Source: UKL13-3 sp040387195 (GTDB taxonomy: Bacteria; Bacteroidota; Bacteroidia; UKL13-3). Taken from it: 64,000 bases of DNA. Where the stretch lies: the NCBI GenBank assembly GCA_040387195.1, contig JAZKEF010000021.1, forward strand, positions 17,386-81,385, in the 5' to 3' direction. Shown one piece after another: positions 17,964-30,000 of the stretch. Position numbers and translations under genes: made by a program. The notes beneath the pieces are model-generated. The model was not told the DNA's origin, made no database searches, and was given only the letters and a program-made list of their open reading frames with translations. Each line of letters starts with the position of its first letter. Position 1 is the first letter of the stretch.

Positions 17964-18067
17964 GAAAATGATTGTGCTTTTGCTCTTTCAAATCCCTTAA
18001 TGAATTACTTCCGGAAGTGATTCTGAAACTTCCTTTTTATTTTTTCATTTCATCCATTCGCAATCTC

Positions 18068-18075
18068 TATCTTTG
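18068..18075 (+). promoter_or_regulatory. Candidate -7 element of the mre cluster
   Basis: TATCTTTG matches the Bacteroidetes TAnnTTTG element. No clear TTTG lies 19 nt upstream. It would give a leader of about 100 nt before the mreB ATG. The purH-mreB gap also contains a near-palindrome, gaattacttccggaagtgatt (18002-18021). Confidence 0.4.
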
Positions 18076-18183
18076 CACCCGTAAAAACTCTTCCACATGC
18101 TGCGAAAAAAAGCAGAACGGATATTTGAATTTTTATACTATAATTTGCAGATAGTAAATTAACCTTTAAGAGAAAGAAGAAAA

Positions 18184-19206
18184 ATGGGAATGTTTAGTTT
18201 CCTCACGCAGGATTTAGCCATCGACTTAGGAACAGCGAATACGCTAATTATACATAAGGACCAAGTGGTTGTGGATGAACCATCCATTATTGCCATCAAC
18301 CGTAGAACCGGAAACGTGATTGCGGTAGGTAGTCAGGCACAACAAATGCATGGGAAAGCCCACGAAGATATTAAGACGATTCGTCCGCTGAAAGATGGAG
18401 TAATTGCAGATTTTAATGCAGCCGAGCACATGATTCGTGGAATGATTGCGATGATTCAGCAAGGAAACAGGTTAATTAAACCACAGCAACGCATGGTAAT
18501 TTGTATTCCATCAGGTATTACCGAAGTGGAAAAACGTGCGGTAAAAGACAGCGCAGAACGTGCCGGAGCAAAAGAAGTGTATTTAATCCATGAACCCATG
18601 GCAGCCGCAATCGGTATCGGTATTGATGTATTTGAGCCGATGGGGAATATGATTATTGATATCGGTGGTGGAACAACAGAGATTGCCGTTATTGCGCTTG
18701 CCGGTATTGTGTGTGATCAGTCGATTCGTGTGGCAGGTGATGAGTTTACAGAAGATATTTTGGACTATATGCGCAGACAGCATAACCTGTTGGTAGGTGA
18801 ACGTACGGCTGAAAGAATTAAAATTGAAGTAGGTGCCGCGCAAACGGAACTGGAAAACCCTCCACCCGATTTTGCCGTGAATGGTCGCGATTTGATGACG
18901 GGTATTCCGAAACAAATTACTGTTTCCTACAGCGAGATCGCTGCAGCTTTAGATAAATCCATTTCCAAAATTGAAGAAGCGGTATTGCGTGCACTCGAGT
19001 TAACCCCACCGGAACTATCAGCTGATATTTACTCTACAGGTCTATACTTAACTGGAGGTGGCGCATTGCTTCGCGGATTGGATAAACGAATCTCTCAAAA
19101 AACAAAACTACCCGTTCATGTTGCTGATGATCCGCTCAGAGCAGTAGTGCGCGGAACAGGTATGGCACTCAAAAACCTGAAGAACTTCAAATTCTTAATG
19201 ACTTAA
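18184..19206 (+). CDS. mreB: Rod shape-determining protein MreB
   Basis: Bacterial actin homologue that forms membrane-associated filaments and positions the elongation machinery. The 340 residues start with MGMFSFLTQDLAIDLGTANT, which carries the first phosphate loop. The second is IIDIGGGTTEIAVIAL, and the adenosine motif is LYLTGGGALLRGLDKRI. The central PSGITEVEKRAVKDSAERAG segment is a family hallmark. First gene of the mreBCD-mrdA-rodA cluster, on the same strand. An 82-bp gap holding two hairpins separates it from mreC. Confidence 0.97.
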   Translation: MGMFSFLTQDLAIDLGTANTLIIHKDQVVVDEPSIIAINRRTGNVIAVGSQAQQMHGKAHEDIKTIRPLKDGVIADFNAAEHMIRGMIAMIQQGNRLIKPQQRMVICIPSGITEVEKRAVKDSAERAGAKEVYLIHEPMAAAIGIGIDVFEPMGNMIIDIGGGTTEIAVIALAGIVCDQSIRVAGDEFTEDILDYMRRQHNLLVGERTAERIKIEVGAAQTELENPPPDFAVNGRDLMTGIPKQITVSYSEIAAALDKSISKIEEAVLRALELTPPELSADIYSTGLYLTGGGALLRGLDKRISQKTKLPVHVADDPLRAVVRGTGMALKNLKNFKFLMT

Positions 19207-19213
19207 GAAATCC

Positions 19214-19262
19214 TCCCGATAGTTATCGGGACGAAATTCGAAAACCCGTTCTTTCGAATTTC
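19214..19262. repeat. Two adjacent hairpins between mreB and mreC
   Basis: The first is tcccgata-gt-tatcggga (19214-19231), a perfect 8-bp stem. The second is gaaattcgaaa (19233-19243) with tttcgaatttc (19252-19262), a perfect 11-bp stem with an 8-nt loop. The first resembles cccgatagctatcggg palindromes that I recall as dispersed repeats in Bacteroidota genomes. Neither is followed by a T run, so termination is unlikely; mRNA processing or differential mreB/mreC stability is possible. Confidence 0.7.
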
Positions 19263-19288
19263 GGATTTAATTATTCGAATTTTAGCCG

Positions 19289-20116
19289 ATGCGCAACCTC
19301 ATATTCTTCATTTATAAGTATTATGCGTTCTTCATGTTTCTATCACTTGAAGTTGCTGCATTTGTTGTGATTTATCGGTTTAACAATTACCAGAAGGCAA
19401 GTTTTGTTAATTATACCACCGGTGTTACCAGCTCGTTTTATACCGTAGTAAGCAATACGCACGACTATTTTAACCTGCGCAGGGTGAATGATAGTTTGCA
19501 AATTGAAAATGCTCGTTTGCGATCGGAACTGCTTACTTCTTATTACAAGAATAATTTTACCACTACCCAGATTAATGATACGGTTTATAAACAGCAGTAT
19601 GAGTATATTCCGGCTCAGGTGGTGAGCAATTCGGTAACCAAACGAAATAATTACATCACGTTGAACCGCGGTAAGCTGCATGGCATTGAACCTAAAATGG
19701 GTGTAATCAGCGAAAGTGGCATTGTGGGTATTGTGATGAATGTATCAAACCATTATTGCACGGTACTTTCATTGCTGAACAATAATTCTAAAATAAGTGC
19801 AAAGCTTCAAAAAAATGGAGCCTTTGGTTCATTAGTGTGGGATGGCGATGATCCTAAGTTTGCGGCACTGCGTGATGTAAACAAACACGTTCCACTAATG
19901 ACCAATGACCAAATCATTACCAGTAATTTCTCTACGCTATTTCCGGAAGGAATTCCCATTGGAAAAATATATGCTCATTCGCTGGATGCAGGAGATAACT
20001 TTCACACCATTAAAGTGGAATTATATACCGACTTTTCATCTGTATCAACAGTATATGTGATTCGTAATTTACTCAAACAAGAACAACAAGACTTAGAAGC
20101 AACCATTAAACAGTGA
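19289..20116 (+). CDS. mreC: Rod shape-determining protein MreC
   Basis: Periplasmic scaffold of the elongasome, 275 residues. One N-terminal transmembrane helix (about 8-30) is followed by a coiled-coil segment (about 62-90, VNDSLQIENARLRSEL) and a beta-rich domain with ITLNRGKLHGIEPKMGVISE and GIVGIVMNVSNHYCTVLSLL, the typical MreC core. It overlaps mreD by 4 bp (GTGA). Confidence 0.93.
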   Translation: MRNLIFFIYKYYAFFMFLSLEVAAFVVIYRFNNYQKASFVNYTTGVTSSFYTVVSNTHDYFNLRRVNDSLQIENARLRSELLTSYYKNNFTTTQINDTVYKQQYEYIPAQVVSNSVTKRNNYITLNRGKLHGIEPKMGVISESGIVGIVMNVSNHYCTVLSLLNNNSKISAKLQKNGAFGSLVWDGDDPKFAALRDVNKHVPLMTNDQIITSNFSTLFPEGIPIGKIYAHSLDAGDNFHTIKVELYTDFSSVSTVYVIRNLLKQEQQDLEATIKQ

Positions 20117-20634
20117 TACTAGAAGTACTCTCCTATTTACTACGCTTTATTGCCATTATACTCTTGCAGTTATTGGTGGTGAACAATATTGAATTGAGCA
20201 GTTACATCAATCCGTATGTTTACGTTGCCTTTATTTTAACCCTGCCTGTTACCATGAAGCCATGGCAAATTATATTCCTCTCCTTTTTTACCGGAGCAGC
20301 AATGGATGCTTTTTCAAGCACACCCGGACTACATATAGCTGCTACTAATTTTATGGGATACATGCGCATTCATTATTTACGGGTTACCACCACCAAGGAA
20401 GATATGGAGGGCCGTATGGTTCCTTCTGTGTCGCAAAAGGGAATTGTATGGTTTACCGTTTATGCGTTTGTGATGATTTTCCTGCATCATTTTGTGTTGT
20501 TCTTCATGGAGATTTACGGATTTCAGGAATTCTTTTCTACTTTATCACGCATACTGGTAAGTACATTGGTAACGCTGTTACTTATCATCACCGGACAGTT
20601 ACTGTTCTTCCGATCGAAAAAAAGCAATGGATAG
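20113..20634 (+). CDS. mreD: Rod shape-determining protein MreD
   Basis: Small polytopic membrane protein (173 residues, about five hydrophobic segments) of the elongasome. The start is a GTG overlapping the mreC stop codon, which fits translational coupling. Recognition rests on position between mreC and mrdA, size, membrane topology and the FFTGAAMDAFSSTPGLHIAA segment typical of MreD. Confidence 0.88.
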   Translation: MILEVLSYLLRFIAIILLQLLVVNNIELSSYINPYVYVAFILTLPVTMKPWQIIFLSFFTGAAMDAFSSTPGLHIAATNFMGYMRIHYLRVTTTKEDMEGRMVPSVSQKGIVWFTVYAFVMIFLHHFVLFFMEIYGFQEFFSTLSRILVSTLVTLLLIITGQLLFFRSKKSNG

Positions 20635-22477
20635 CCTGGCTAAACGAAATGTGCTGATTGCCATCTTTGTTTCGCTGGCAGTCATATATGTCATCCGACT
20701 TTCATTCCTTCAATTGCTGGATGACTCTTACCTGCGTTCAGCTCAGGAAAATGTATTACAGGAACAAACCATTTATCCGGCACGTGGATTAATATACGAC
20801 CGTAAAGGAGAATTGCTGGTATACAATGATGCTATTTATGACTTAAATGTAATTCCTGAACAGGTTAAAGGTCTTGACACCGCCATGTTTTGTATGGTGC
20901 TGGGCATTACCAAACAAGACTTTATAGCCAAGTTCGAAAAAATTAAGCGCAGTGTTGGGTATGCACCATACCGGCCGGGACTTTTCGAAAAACAACTGAA
21001 CATTCCGACTTATGCCGCTTTCCAGGAACACCTGTTTGACTTTCCGGGTTTTTATGTGAACGTACGCACCGACCGTAAATACAAGTTTGCAGATGCTGCT
21101 CACGTAATGGGCTATATTGGTGAGGTAACAGACAGGGACATTGAGAAATCGGGGGATTATTACCGCATGGGTGATTTTATCGGAATCAGCGGTGTAGAGC
21201 GATCATATGAAGAAATATTGCGCGGGCAAAAGGGTGTTACGTATGTACTTGTTGACTCCAAGAACAGAACCCAGGGAAGATATAAGGAAGGACAGTTTGA
21301 TACCGCTGCCGTTGCAGGTAAAAATATTGAATTGAGTATCGATCACCAATTACAGTCGTTGGGAGAACAATTGCTGCAGAATAAAATTGGCAGTGTGGTG
21401 GCTATTGAACCTTCAACCGGAGAAATTCTGGCATTGGTTGCAAGTCCTACCTATGATCCCAATTTATTTGTAGGACGCGAACGTGGTAACAACTATATGA
21501 AATTATTACGCGATCCCTCCAAACCTTTATTTAACAGGCCGCTTGCCGCCCCTTATCCTCCTGGTTCTATCTTTAAGGTATTGATGTCGCTTACCGGACA
21601 ACAGGAAGGTGTGCTAACCCCAAATACCAGTTATGGGTGCCATGGTGGTTACTTATTTGTTGGGTGCCATCCGCATGGTTCTCCGCTGCAACTACGTGGT
21701 GCCATTGCGGTATCGTGTAATGCCTATTTTTGCCAGGTATACCGGAGTGTGGTTAATAATCCCCGCTATCCTCATGTAGAAAATGCCTATGATAATTTCC
21801 ATAAACATATTGCCAGTTTCGGCTTAGGCAAAAAACTGGGTGTCGACCTATACGGTGAGGGAGGCGGATTGCTTCCTACATCTGATTATTACGATAAAAT
21901 ATATGGCCGGTACCGCTGGCAGGCACTTACTACTATTTCATTGGGAATCGGACAGGGAGAGTTGGGTATTACACCTTTGCAAATGGCCAATGCCACAGCT
22001 GCAGTAGCCAACAGAGGGTATTATATTACACCTCATATTGTAAAAACGATTGAGGGTAAAAAGAATCCCAACCCCGAGTACAATATCAAACACTGGACAA
22101 CAATTGATACTGCCTATTTCCCAGTAGTGATTGATGGAATGCACGATGTGGTGGAAGCGGGAACAGCCCGGATTGCCCGGATTCCGGGAATTCAAATTTG
22201 TGGCAAAACGGGGACGGCACAAAATCCGCATGGAAAAGATCACTCCATATTTTTTGCATTTGCACCCAAGGACAATCCTAAAATAGCCATTGCTGTGATT
22301 GTTGAAAATGCCGGATATGGCGCCACCTGGGCTGCACCTATTGCAAGCCTGATGATGGAACAATACCTCACCGGAAAACATGACACCCGCAAAGCATTAC
22401 TGGAACGTATGCTCAAAGGAAATTTAACACATAAAAATGATTCAAACGCAACAACAACCCAAACCGTCAAACATTGA
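20627..22477 (+). CDS. mrdA: Penicillin-binding protein 2 (elongation transpeptidase)
   Basis: Class B PBP that crosslinks peptidoglycan during elongation, 616 residues. A transmembrane helix (about 7-27) precedes the dimerisation domain with ARGLIYDRKGELLVYNDAIY. The transpeptidase domain has the SxxK motif in PPGSIFKVL, the SxN motif in AVSCNAYFCQ, and KTG in CGKTGTAQNPHGKDHS. It overlaps mreD by 8 bp and rodA by 41 bp. It works with the glycosyltransferase RodA, encoded next. Confidence 0.95.
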   Translation: MDSLAKRNVLIAIFVSLAVIYVIRLSFLQLLDDSYLRSAQENVLQEQTIYPARGLIYDRKGELLVYNDAIYDLNVIPEQVKGLDTAMFCMVLGITKQDFIAKFEKIKRSVGYAPYRPGLFEKQLNIPTYAAFQEHLFDFPGFYVNVRTDRKYKFADAAHVMGYIGEVTDRDIEKSGDYYRMGDFIGISGVERSYEEILRGQKGVTYVLVDSKNRTQGRYKEGQFDTAAVAGKNIELSIDHQLQSLGEQLLQNKIGSVVAIEPSTGEILALVASPTYDPNLFVGRERGNNYMKLLRDPSKPLFNRPLAAPYPPGSIFKVLMSLTGQQEGVLTPNTSYGCHGGYLFVGCHPHGSPLQLRGAIAVSCNAYFCQVYRSVVNNPRYPHVENAYDNFHKHIASFGLGKKLGVDLYGEGGGLLPTSDYYDKIYGRYRWQALTTISLGIGQGELGITPLQMANATAAVANRGYYITPHIVKTIEGKKNPNPEYNIKHWTTIDTAYFPVVIDGMHDVVEAGTARIARIPGIQICGKTGTAQNPHGKDHSIFFAFAPKDNPKIAIAVIVENAGYGATWAAPIASLMMEQYLTGKHDTRKALLERMLKGNLTHKNDSNATTTQTVKH

Positions 22478-23717
22478 TTGGCTAACATTGGTGTTGTACT
22501 ACGCCTTTGTAATTGCCGGTCTGTTGTGCATTTATGCATCCGTATATAAGGATACCTATCCAATGATTTATGATACCAACATGAATTACGGTAAACAGGT
22601 AATATGGATTGTTGCGGCCTCCTTTCTGGGCTTACTGATTCTGTTGGTTGATGAGAAGTTTTTTTACGCATTCTCTTATCCCATATACGTGCTCACCATT
22701 CTGCTGCTTATCGCGGTATTATTACTTGGAACAACCGTAAAAGGCTCAAGTTCATGGATTGAAATTGCAGGCTTCCGAATGCAGCCGGCCGAGTTTGCTA
22801 AATTTGGAACCTCGCTCGCATTAGCCCGATACCTTGGTGGGTTTAATATCAAATTCAATAATCGGAAAGTTCAATATATTTCGAGTGCAATGATTTTGCT
22901 GCCGATGATTATCATCCTGATGCAAAATGAAACCGGTAGTGCGTTGGTTTTTGCTTCCTTTATATTTGTACTATACAGAGAAGGCCTGCCCGGATACTTT
23001 TTGTTCATCGGGTTTCTTATGGCATTACTTGGGGTACTAGCTTTGGTCATACCTTCATTATACCTTATCATAGCTATTGCAGCTATTGCAGGCCTGTTTA
23101 CGCTTATCATCCGCAGAAACCGACAAAACCTATTAATAGTTGCCGGAGTGGCGTTAATAGCATGTGCATATGTGAGCAGTATCGGTTATGCCTTTGAAAA
23201 TATTCTGCAGGCGCATCAGAAGTCGCGTATTAATGTATTGCTGGGAAAAGAAGTTGATTTAAAAGGTGCCGGTTACAATGTGCAGCAATCCAAAATTGCC
23301 ATTGGCTCCGGAGGATTATGGGGCAAAGGTTTTCTCGAGGGAACACAAAATAAATTCCGGTTTGTACCAGAGCAAAGTACCGATTTCATTTTCTGTACCA
23401 TTGGTGAAGAATATGGATTTGTGGGATCTGTTGTGTTTATTGTTCTTTATATCCTCCTTTTATGGCGCATCCTTATAATGGCAGAACGCCAGCGGCAAAA
23501 GTTTAACCGCATCTATGGTTATTGTGTAGCATCTATTTTATTTTTCCATTTTGCCATTAATATTGGTATGACACTTGGCTTGCTTCCGGTTATTGGAATT
23601 CCACTTCCATTCTTTAGTTATGGCGGTTCTTCATTATTAAGCTTCACCATATTGCTGTTTATCTTTATCCGGTTGGATGCAAACAGGCAAAATGAACTTC
23701 GAGGCGCCTTCGACTAA
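22437..23717 (+). CDS. rodA: SEDS peptidoglycan glycosyltransferase RodA
   Basis: Polytopic SEDS-family protein (426 residues, about ten hydrophobic segments) that polymerises lipid II. Family motifs include GSSSWIEIAGFRMQPAEFAK, MQNETGSALVF, GSGGLWGKGFLEGTQ, FVPEQSTDFIFCTIGEEYGF, and IPLPFFSYGGSSLLS. The aspartate in the EQSTDFIF segment appears to correspond to the essential catalytic aspartate described for RodA. The region around residues 200-245 is an extra hydrophobic stretch compared with E. coli RodA. Start chosen at 22437, inside the end of mrdA. Confidence 0.95.
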   Translation: MIQTQQQPKPSNIDWLTLVLYYAFVIAGLLCIYASVYKDTYPMIYDTNMNYGKQVIWIVAASFLGLLILLVDEKFFYAFSYPIYVLTILLLIAVLLLGTTVKGSSSWIEIAGFRMQPAEFAKFGTSLALARYLGGFNIKFNNRKVQYISSAMILLPMIIILMQNETGSALVFASFIFVLYREGLPGYFLFIGFLMALLGVLALVIPSLYLIIAIAAIAGLFTLIIRRNRQNLLIVAGVALIACAYVSSIGYAFENILQAHQKSRINVLLGKEVDLKGAGYNVQQSKIAIGSGGLWGKGFLEGTQNKFRFVPEQSTDFIFCTIGEEYGFVGSVVFIVLYILLLWRILIMAERQRQKFNRIYGYCVASILFFHFAINIGMTLGLLPVIGIPLPFFSYGGSSLLSFTILLFIFIRLDANRQNELRGAFD

Positions 23718-24066
23718 ATAGTTGAAATTCTGAATACTAACTTTAATTTTTCTTAAGTCCACCCTCCGGTTTGTGTCACAAAACCAGTAGACGTATTTGT
23801 ATTTAAATGTCGGCTGGCCATATATAAGCTGCTCCTTTTTAAGAAAATAATTCTTAAAAATTTGTTTATATAGGATTAATTTTTAACTTGGATTTAATAT
23901 TTAATCCAAATTATTAGTCCCCTATGCAAGTAAATATCTACTGGGCCTGTTTTCATAGACCCTTTTTCGTGTTGCTTCCCATACCATGGAATACAACGGT
24001 TTGGAATGAATAGCATAGCCTCATTCGAAGGCCTCTTTCTTCATTTTTTTTATTAATTCTTATTTC
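23718..24066. other. AT-rich intergenic region upstream of the giant secreted protein
   Basis: 349 bp without a credible gene. It contains a perfect 10-bp stem tttttaagaa (23836-23845) with ttcttaaaaa (23851-23860), and a weaker ttggatt...aatccaa hairpin near 23899-23920. No exact TAnnTTTG element was found. One of the hairpins could end the mre transcript, although neither has a strong T run. Confidence 0.5.
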
Positions 24067-27000
24067 ATGAAAACAACAAATACAATTAAAAAATTAGCAT
24101 TTGTGGTCTCCTTAATGTTCGCAGCACTTTTTCAAACTCATGCACAAGTGAGTTTAACTGCTACTGCAGGAACTACAGGCCCTACAGCTTACACAACAGT
24201 GAACGCAGCTTTAGCTGCCATTACAGCAGGTACCCATCAGGGTGCGATTATCATTACCATTAGTGCCAACACAACAGAACCCGCATATAGTGCAGCCAAT
24301 CAATTATTGGCTTCGGGTGTTGGTACGGCAATTTACCAGAGCGTTAAAATCGTTCCGGTAGGAAATGTTACCGTTAGTTCATCAACCCTTACAGGTGGTC
24401 GTGGATTGCTTGAATTTATCGGTGCCGATAGTATTACCATTGATGGCGATGACCCATTAACTGCAGGCACGCGAAATTTAACTTTTCAACTAAATACAGG
24501 AACAACAACTTACACTTCGGCCTTACGCTTCAGTTCTGCATCATCTACAGGAAATGGTTGCCGTGATGTAACCGTAAAAAACTGTATCATTATCGGTAGC
24601 AGAAATAGTGCTACCGCAAACAATATTGGATTTGGTATTACCTCAAATGGCGTATCAAATGCTGCCTTATCATCTGTAACAACAGGTGCTGCCGATAATG
24701 ATAACATGCGCATCGAGAACAACGAATTCAGAAGATGCCATTATGGATTTCACTCTTACGGAATAGCCGCTTATGTATCGGATAGTCTTGTGGTTCGCAA
24801 CAATAAATTCGGAAGTGGTACTTCTGCACAAAATATTGGACTTTGGGGTATTTATACCGGGTATACAGCAACCTATGTAAACAGCGGATCTGCTGTTATC
24901 GAAGGCAATGAAATTCAGGTTGGTGATTATGGTACCGGTGGCTATTCAGTAAACATTGCGGCTATCAATCTGGTAGCCGGTAATGCCGGAGCCACTATAC
25001 GCAATAACTATATACATGATGTAAACCAACCATCAACGGGTGGTTATGGGGCATATGGTATTTTCATTTCGAACGGAACTTTCAACGACAGTATGTCGGT
25101 TTACAACAATATCATCCGTGATATCAAAATGTATCCTTACCAAACATCTTCTCCAAATAACTGGATGGCGATGGGGGTTTACATCAATAATGTGGTAGTT
25201 GGATTAAAGTTCAACCACAACACAATTGTGATGAATCAGCAATTAAATCCAAATCCTATCTACTCTTCTTATTGTGTAGCAATTGCATCATCAATGGCAT
25301 TTAAGGAGTTTAACAACAATATTCTTGTAAACAACCACAGTAGTGCAGAGGGCATTGCTGTTTATGCAAACAGCACTGCTAACTTTTCCGGATCTTCGAT
25401 GGACCGTAACAATTATTATGTTGCTCCCGGATCGCGCTTAGGTTATTATTCAGGTAATCAAACAACATTAGCGGCCTGGAAAACGGCTACCTCAAAAGAT
25501 AGCAATTCATTTAATGTTATTCCTCCATTTGTTTCTGCAACAGATCTTCGTTTACAGCCTGCTGCAAAAACTGCGTTGGAATCGGGTGGAGCACCCACCT
25601 CTGTTATGGTAGATATTGATGGCGATGTACGTCCGGGTCCTGCGGGTTCAACCCAAGGAGGAGGAACTGCACCGGATATCGGAGCAGATGAAGCGGATAT
25701 GAAGTTAGATATTTATGGCATTGACTCAACAGGTGTGGATCAAATCACCGGATTGGTTTCTGCCGGAAATACCAACAAACAAGTTGTGCGCATCAGAACA
25801 TATGTATCAGGAAGCACCGGTTTGCCATTATCATTGAGTTCAATGGTGTTAAATACAGCAGGATCTACAAGTGCCCTTGATATTGCTGCTGCCAATGTTT
25901 ATTACACAGGAAGCAATGCAACTTTTTCAACCGCCACCCAATTTGGAACAACAGTAGCTTCACCAAGCGGTTCGTTCACCGTTACCGGCACACAATCATT
26001 ACCTGTAGGTATTAATTATTTTTGGGTTGCATATGATGTAAGTCCAACAGCCGTAACTGCAAATGTTCTTGATGTACGTTTGGATAGCATCCAGGTTTTA
26101 GGAAATTACTACCTTCCGTCAAATGGTAGTCCTGCAGGCAATCTCCAGATCATGCCTCCAATGACTTATATTAGTTCAACGGTAACACAAAATGCTACTT
26201 CAAAAATTGAACAAGGCAGCAGTAACAATCAGATTGTAGGTGTTCAAATTGTAACATCACCAACCGGTGCTCCGATCAGCCTTACCAACTTTGATGTTCC
26301 AACAATTGGAACAACAGCCTTAACCGACATTCTACGTTTAAAAATATGGTCAACCGGTAACAGCAATGTATTTGCTACCACCAACCAGTTTGGAACAACA
26401 GTAGATACACCGGCTGCAACACAAAGTATTTCAGGAAACATGTCATTGACCAACGGTGTAAACTACTTTTGGATTACCTACGACATTCCTGCAACAGCTA
26501 CTTTGGCAAACGTTGTGGATGCCGCAGTTACATCTGTTACAGTAGGAGGTATCGCTCAGGTTCCAACCGTTACTACTCCAGCCGGAAGTCGCGAAATCAG
26601 AATGCCTTATTGTCCTTCTTCACCTGGAAATACCGGTGACGAAGAGATTTTTAATGTAACATTCGGAACTTTGAACAACTCATCAACCTGTACCACACTG
26701 GCTCCGGGCCCCGGCTCTGTTCTTGAGTTATATTCAAATTATACTACATCCGTACCTGCACCAAATGTATTAAAAGGCACCTCGGTTCCATTCTCTTTGA
26801 CCAAAGGAACTTGTGGTGGATTCTATGGTGAAGTGGTTGCTGTTTATATTGACTTCAACCAAAACGGTGTGCTTACCGATGCTGGAGAAAATGTATTAAT
26901 GACTCCTAATGCAACCGGATTCCTTGGTCAGATTATTTCAGCAAACATTACGATCCCTTGTAATGCCTCGTTAGGCGAAACAAGAATGCGGGTAGTATAT

Positions 27001-30000
27001 GAAGAAGGATTTACAGGTCCTGCATGTGGCGGATACAGTTGGGGAGAAACAGAAGATTATACCATCAACATTCTTGATAACCCTGCTGTGTTGAATCATA
27101 CAACTGCACAACAACAAACAGGTACAGTTGCTCCTGGTACTACCGACAGACAAATCTTACGTATTCCAGTTCGCATCAATGGCTGTGGTGTATCTACTGC
27201 AACTGAATTGCGTTTTACCAATACAAGCACTACAGCTGCCGATATTACTTCGGCCAAGTTGTATCGCACTGCCGGTAGCATCTTCAATACAACTACACTT
27301 GTAGCTACTATTGCAAGTCCGGTTGGTCAGTTCAGCTTTCTGGTTACCGATACATTAATTAACAATGACACAACCAACTATTGGCTGGCATATGACGTTT
27401 CAGCAAGTGCAACTTTATCCAACACTGCCGATGCAAGGTTTGATAGCCTATTTGTACTGGGCAACTGGAATACTCCTACAGTATCCAATCCAACAGGAGG
27501 AGTTGTTATTAATGCTCCAATGACATATGTAAGTTCAACCGCAACTCAAACTCTAACTTCAAAAGTTGAAACAGGAAGTATCCACAATAGGATTGTTGGC
27601 TTACAGGTAGTAACCTCTGCAATTGGTTCACCCATTAACGTAACCAATATAGATGTAGCTACTACAGGAACAACCAGCTTAACCGACATTACCAATTTAA
27701 AAGTATGGTATACCGGCAACAGCAGCACATTTGATACAACATTCCAATTCGGTGCTACTGTGGCTACACCAATTGCCACTCACAGTATTGCCGGAATGCA
27801 ACCACTTACCAATGGAACCAACTATTTCTGGGTTACGTACAACATTCCTACAGCAGCTGTATTAGCCAATGTTGTTGATGGTGAAGTTACTTCTGTAACA
27901 GTGGGTGCTTCAGCGCAAATTCCAACGGTAACAGCACCAACCGGAAACAGAGAAATCAGAGCTCCTTATTGTCCTTCATCTCCTGGAAATACGGGTGATG
28001 AGGAAATTTTTAATGTAACATTCGGAACATTGAATAACTCGTCAACCTGTACTACACTGGCACCGGGACCAGGTTCCGTTGTTGAGTTATATGCAAACTA
28101 TACCACATCTGTTCCTGCGCCAAACGTATTGAGAGGTACATCTGTTCCTTTCTCTATGACTAAAGGAACTTGTGGTGGCTTTTATGGTGAAATAATTGGT
28201 GTTTATATCGATTATAACCAAAATGGCTTATTCACCGATCCGGGTGAAACTGCATTTTTATCAACTGTTGCAACAGGTACCATGAACCAGATTATCTCAT
28301 CCAATATTGTTATTCCATGTAATGCATCTTTGGGTGCAACCAGAATGCGTGTGGTGTATGAAGAAGGAACAACGGCTCCTGTATGCGGAGGTTATAGCTG
28401 GGGAGAAACTGAGGATTACATGGTAAATATCCTGGATAATCCTGCTGCCTTTAGTTACACCACAGCTCAGCAACAAACAGGAAACGTAGCACCTGGTGCA
28501 AGCGACAGACCTGTTTTACGTGTACCGCTTCGCATCAATGGTTGTGGTTTTAATACAGCAAATGACCTACGTTTTACCAATACTAGTACTTCAGCCGGAG
28601 ATATTACAGCGGCCAAGTTATACCGCACAACAGGTAACACTTTCAATACCACTAAACTGGTTGCGTCAGTTCCATCTCCTGTTGGTCAGTTCAGCTTTTT
28701 AGTTACCGATACATTGGTGAATAATGATACCACAAACTATTGGTTAGCTTATGATATCTCAGCAAGTGCTACTGTATCCAATGTTGCAGATGCACGTTTC
28801 GACAGTGTGTTTGTAATGGGTAACTGGCAGGTTCCTGCGGTTTCAAACCCTGCAGGCAGTGTGTTAATTGCATCACCGATGACCTATGTAAGTTCTACTG
28901 TAACACAAAATATTGTTACCAAGGTAGAACAAGGTTCCAGCAACAACCAGATTGTGGGGGTACAAGTAGTAACTTCAGCTATCGGTTCTGCTATTAACGT
29001 AACCAATATTGATGTTGCTGCAACTGGAACGACTAACTTAACCGATATTACCAACCTTAAAGTTTGGTATACCGGAAGCAGCAACTCTTTTGCTACAACA
29101 ACTCAGTTTGGTACTACCATTGCAACACCTGCTGCTACCCAAAGTATTGCAGGCAGCCAACCACTTGTTAATGGAACCAACTATTTCTGGGTTACATACG
29201 ATATTTCAGTTGCTGCTGTATTAACAAACGCAATAGATGCCGAAGTAACTTCCGTAACTGTTGGTGGTACTGCACAAGTACCTACGGTAACTGCACCTGT
29301 GGGTAACCGTCAGATCAGAGCGGCTTATTGTGTTCCTACTCATGCGGGCGGTAACTTTGTAACCAACGTGCAGTTTGGAACCATGAATAATACACCTGGT
29401 GCTCCTCCAACTTCATGGTATCGTTTATTCCCACAAACGGCTGCGACTACAACTTCACTTACACGTGGTTTAAGTACCAATTTAACCATTACATATGATA
29501 ACGCTTCTATTGGTTCTATTTGGATTGACTTTAATGATGATGGCGTATTGGCTGCATCTGAATGGACACAATTAGGTACCGCTTCAGCAGCAGGAACATA
29601 CGCTATTGCAGTTCCATGTTCAGCTGTTTTAGGCGAAGTAAGAATGCGTATCAGATCAAGAGCTCAAGGTAGCCCTAATGGTGCCGGTGATGCTTGTACC
29701 GGTTTTGGTAGCGGAGAGTGTCAAGATTACACAATTACCATTACTGATAATCCATTGGTATTTAACTATACAACCGCAGAGCAACAAACCGCTATTGTAG
29801 CTCCTGGAACAACCGATGTGAAAATCTTACGTGTACCGGTTCGTGCAAATGGTTGCGGTGTAGCCACTGTTACTGATATGCGTTTTACCAATACCAGCCC
29901 AACGGCTTCGGATATCACTGCTGCTAAATTGTACCGTACAACCGGTAGCACCTTTAATACAACAACCTTGTTGGGAACCATCGTTTCACCAACAGGTCAG

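Noticed and set aside
18002..18022. Near-palindrome downstream of purH as a terminator
   Set aside because: One wobble pair and no T run directly after it; it may only be a chance hairpin.
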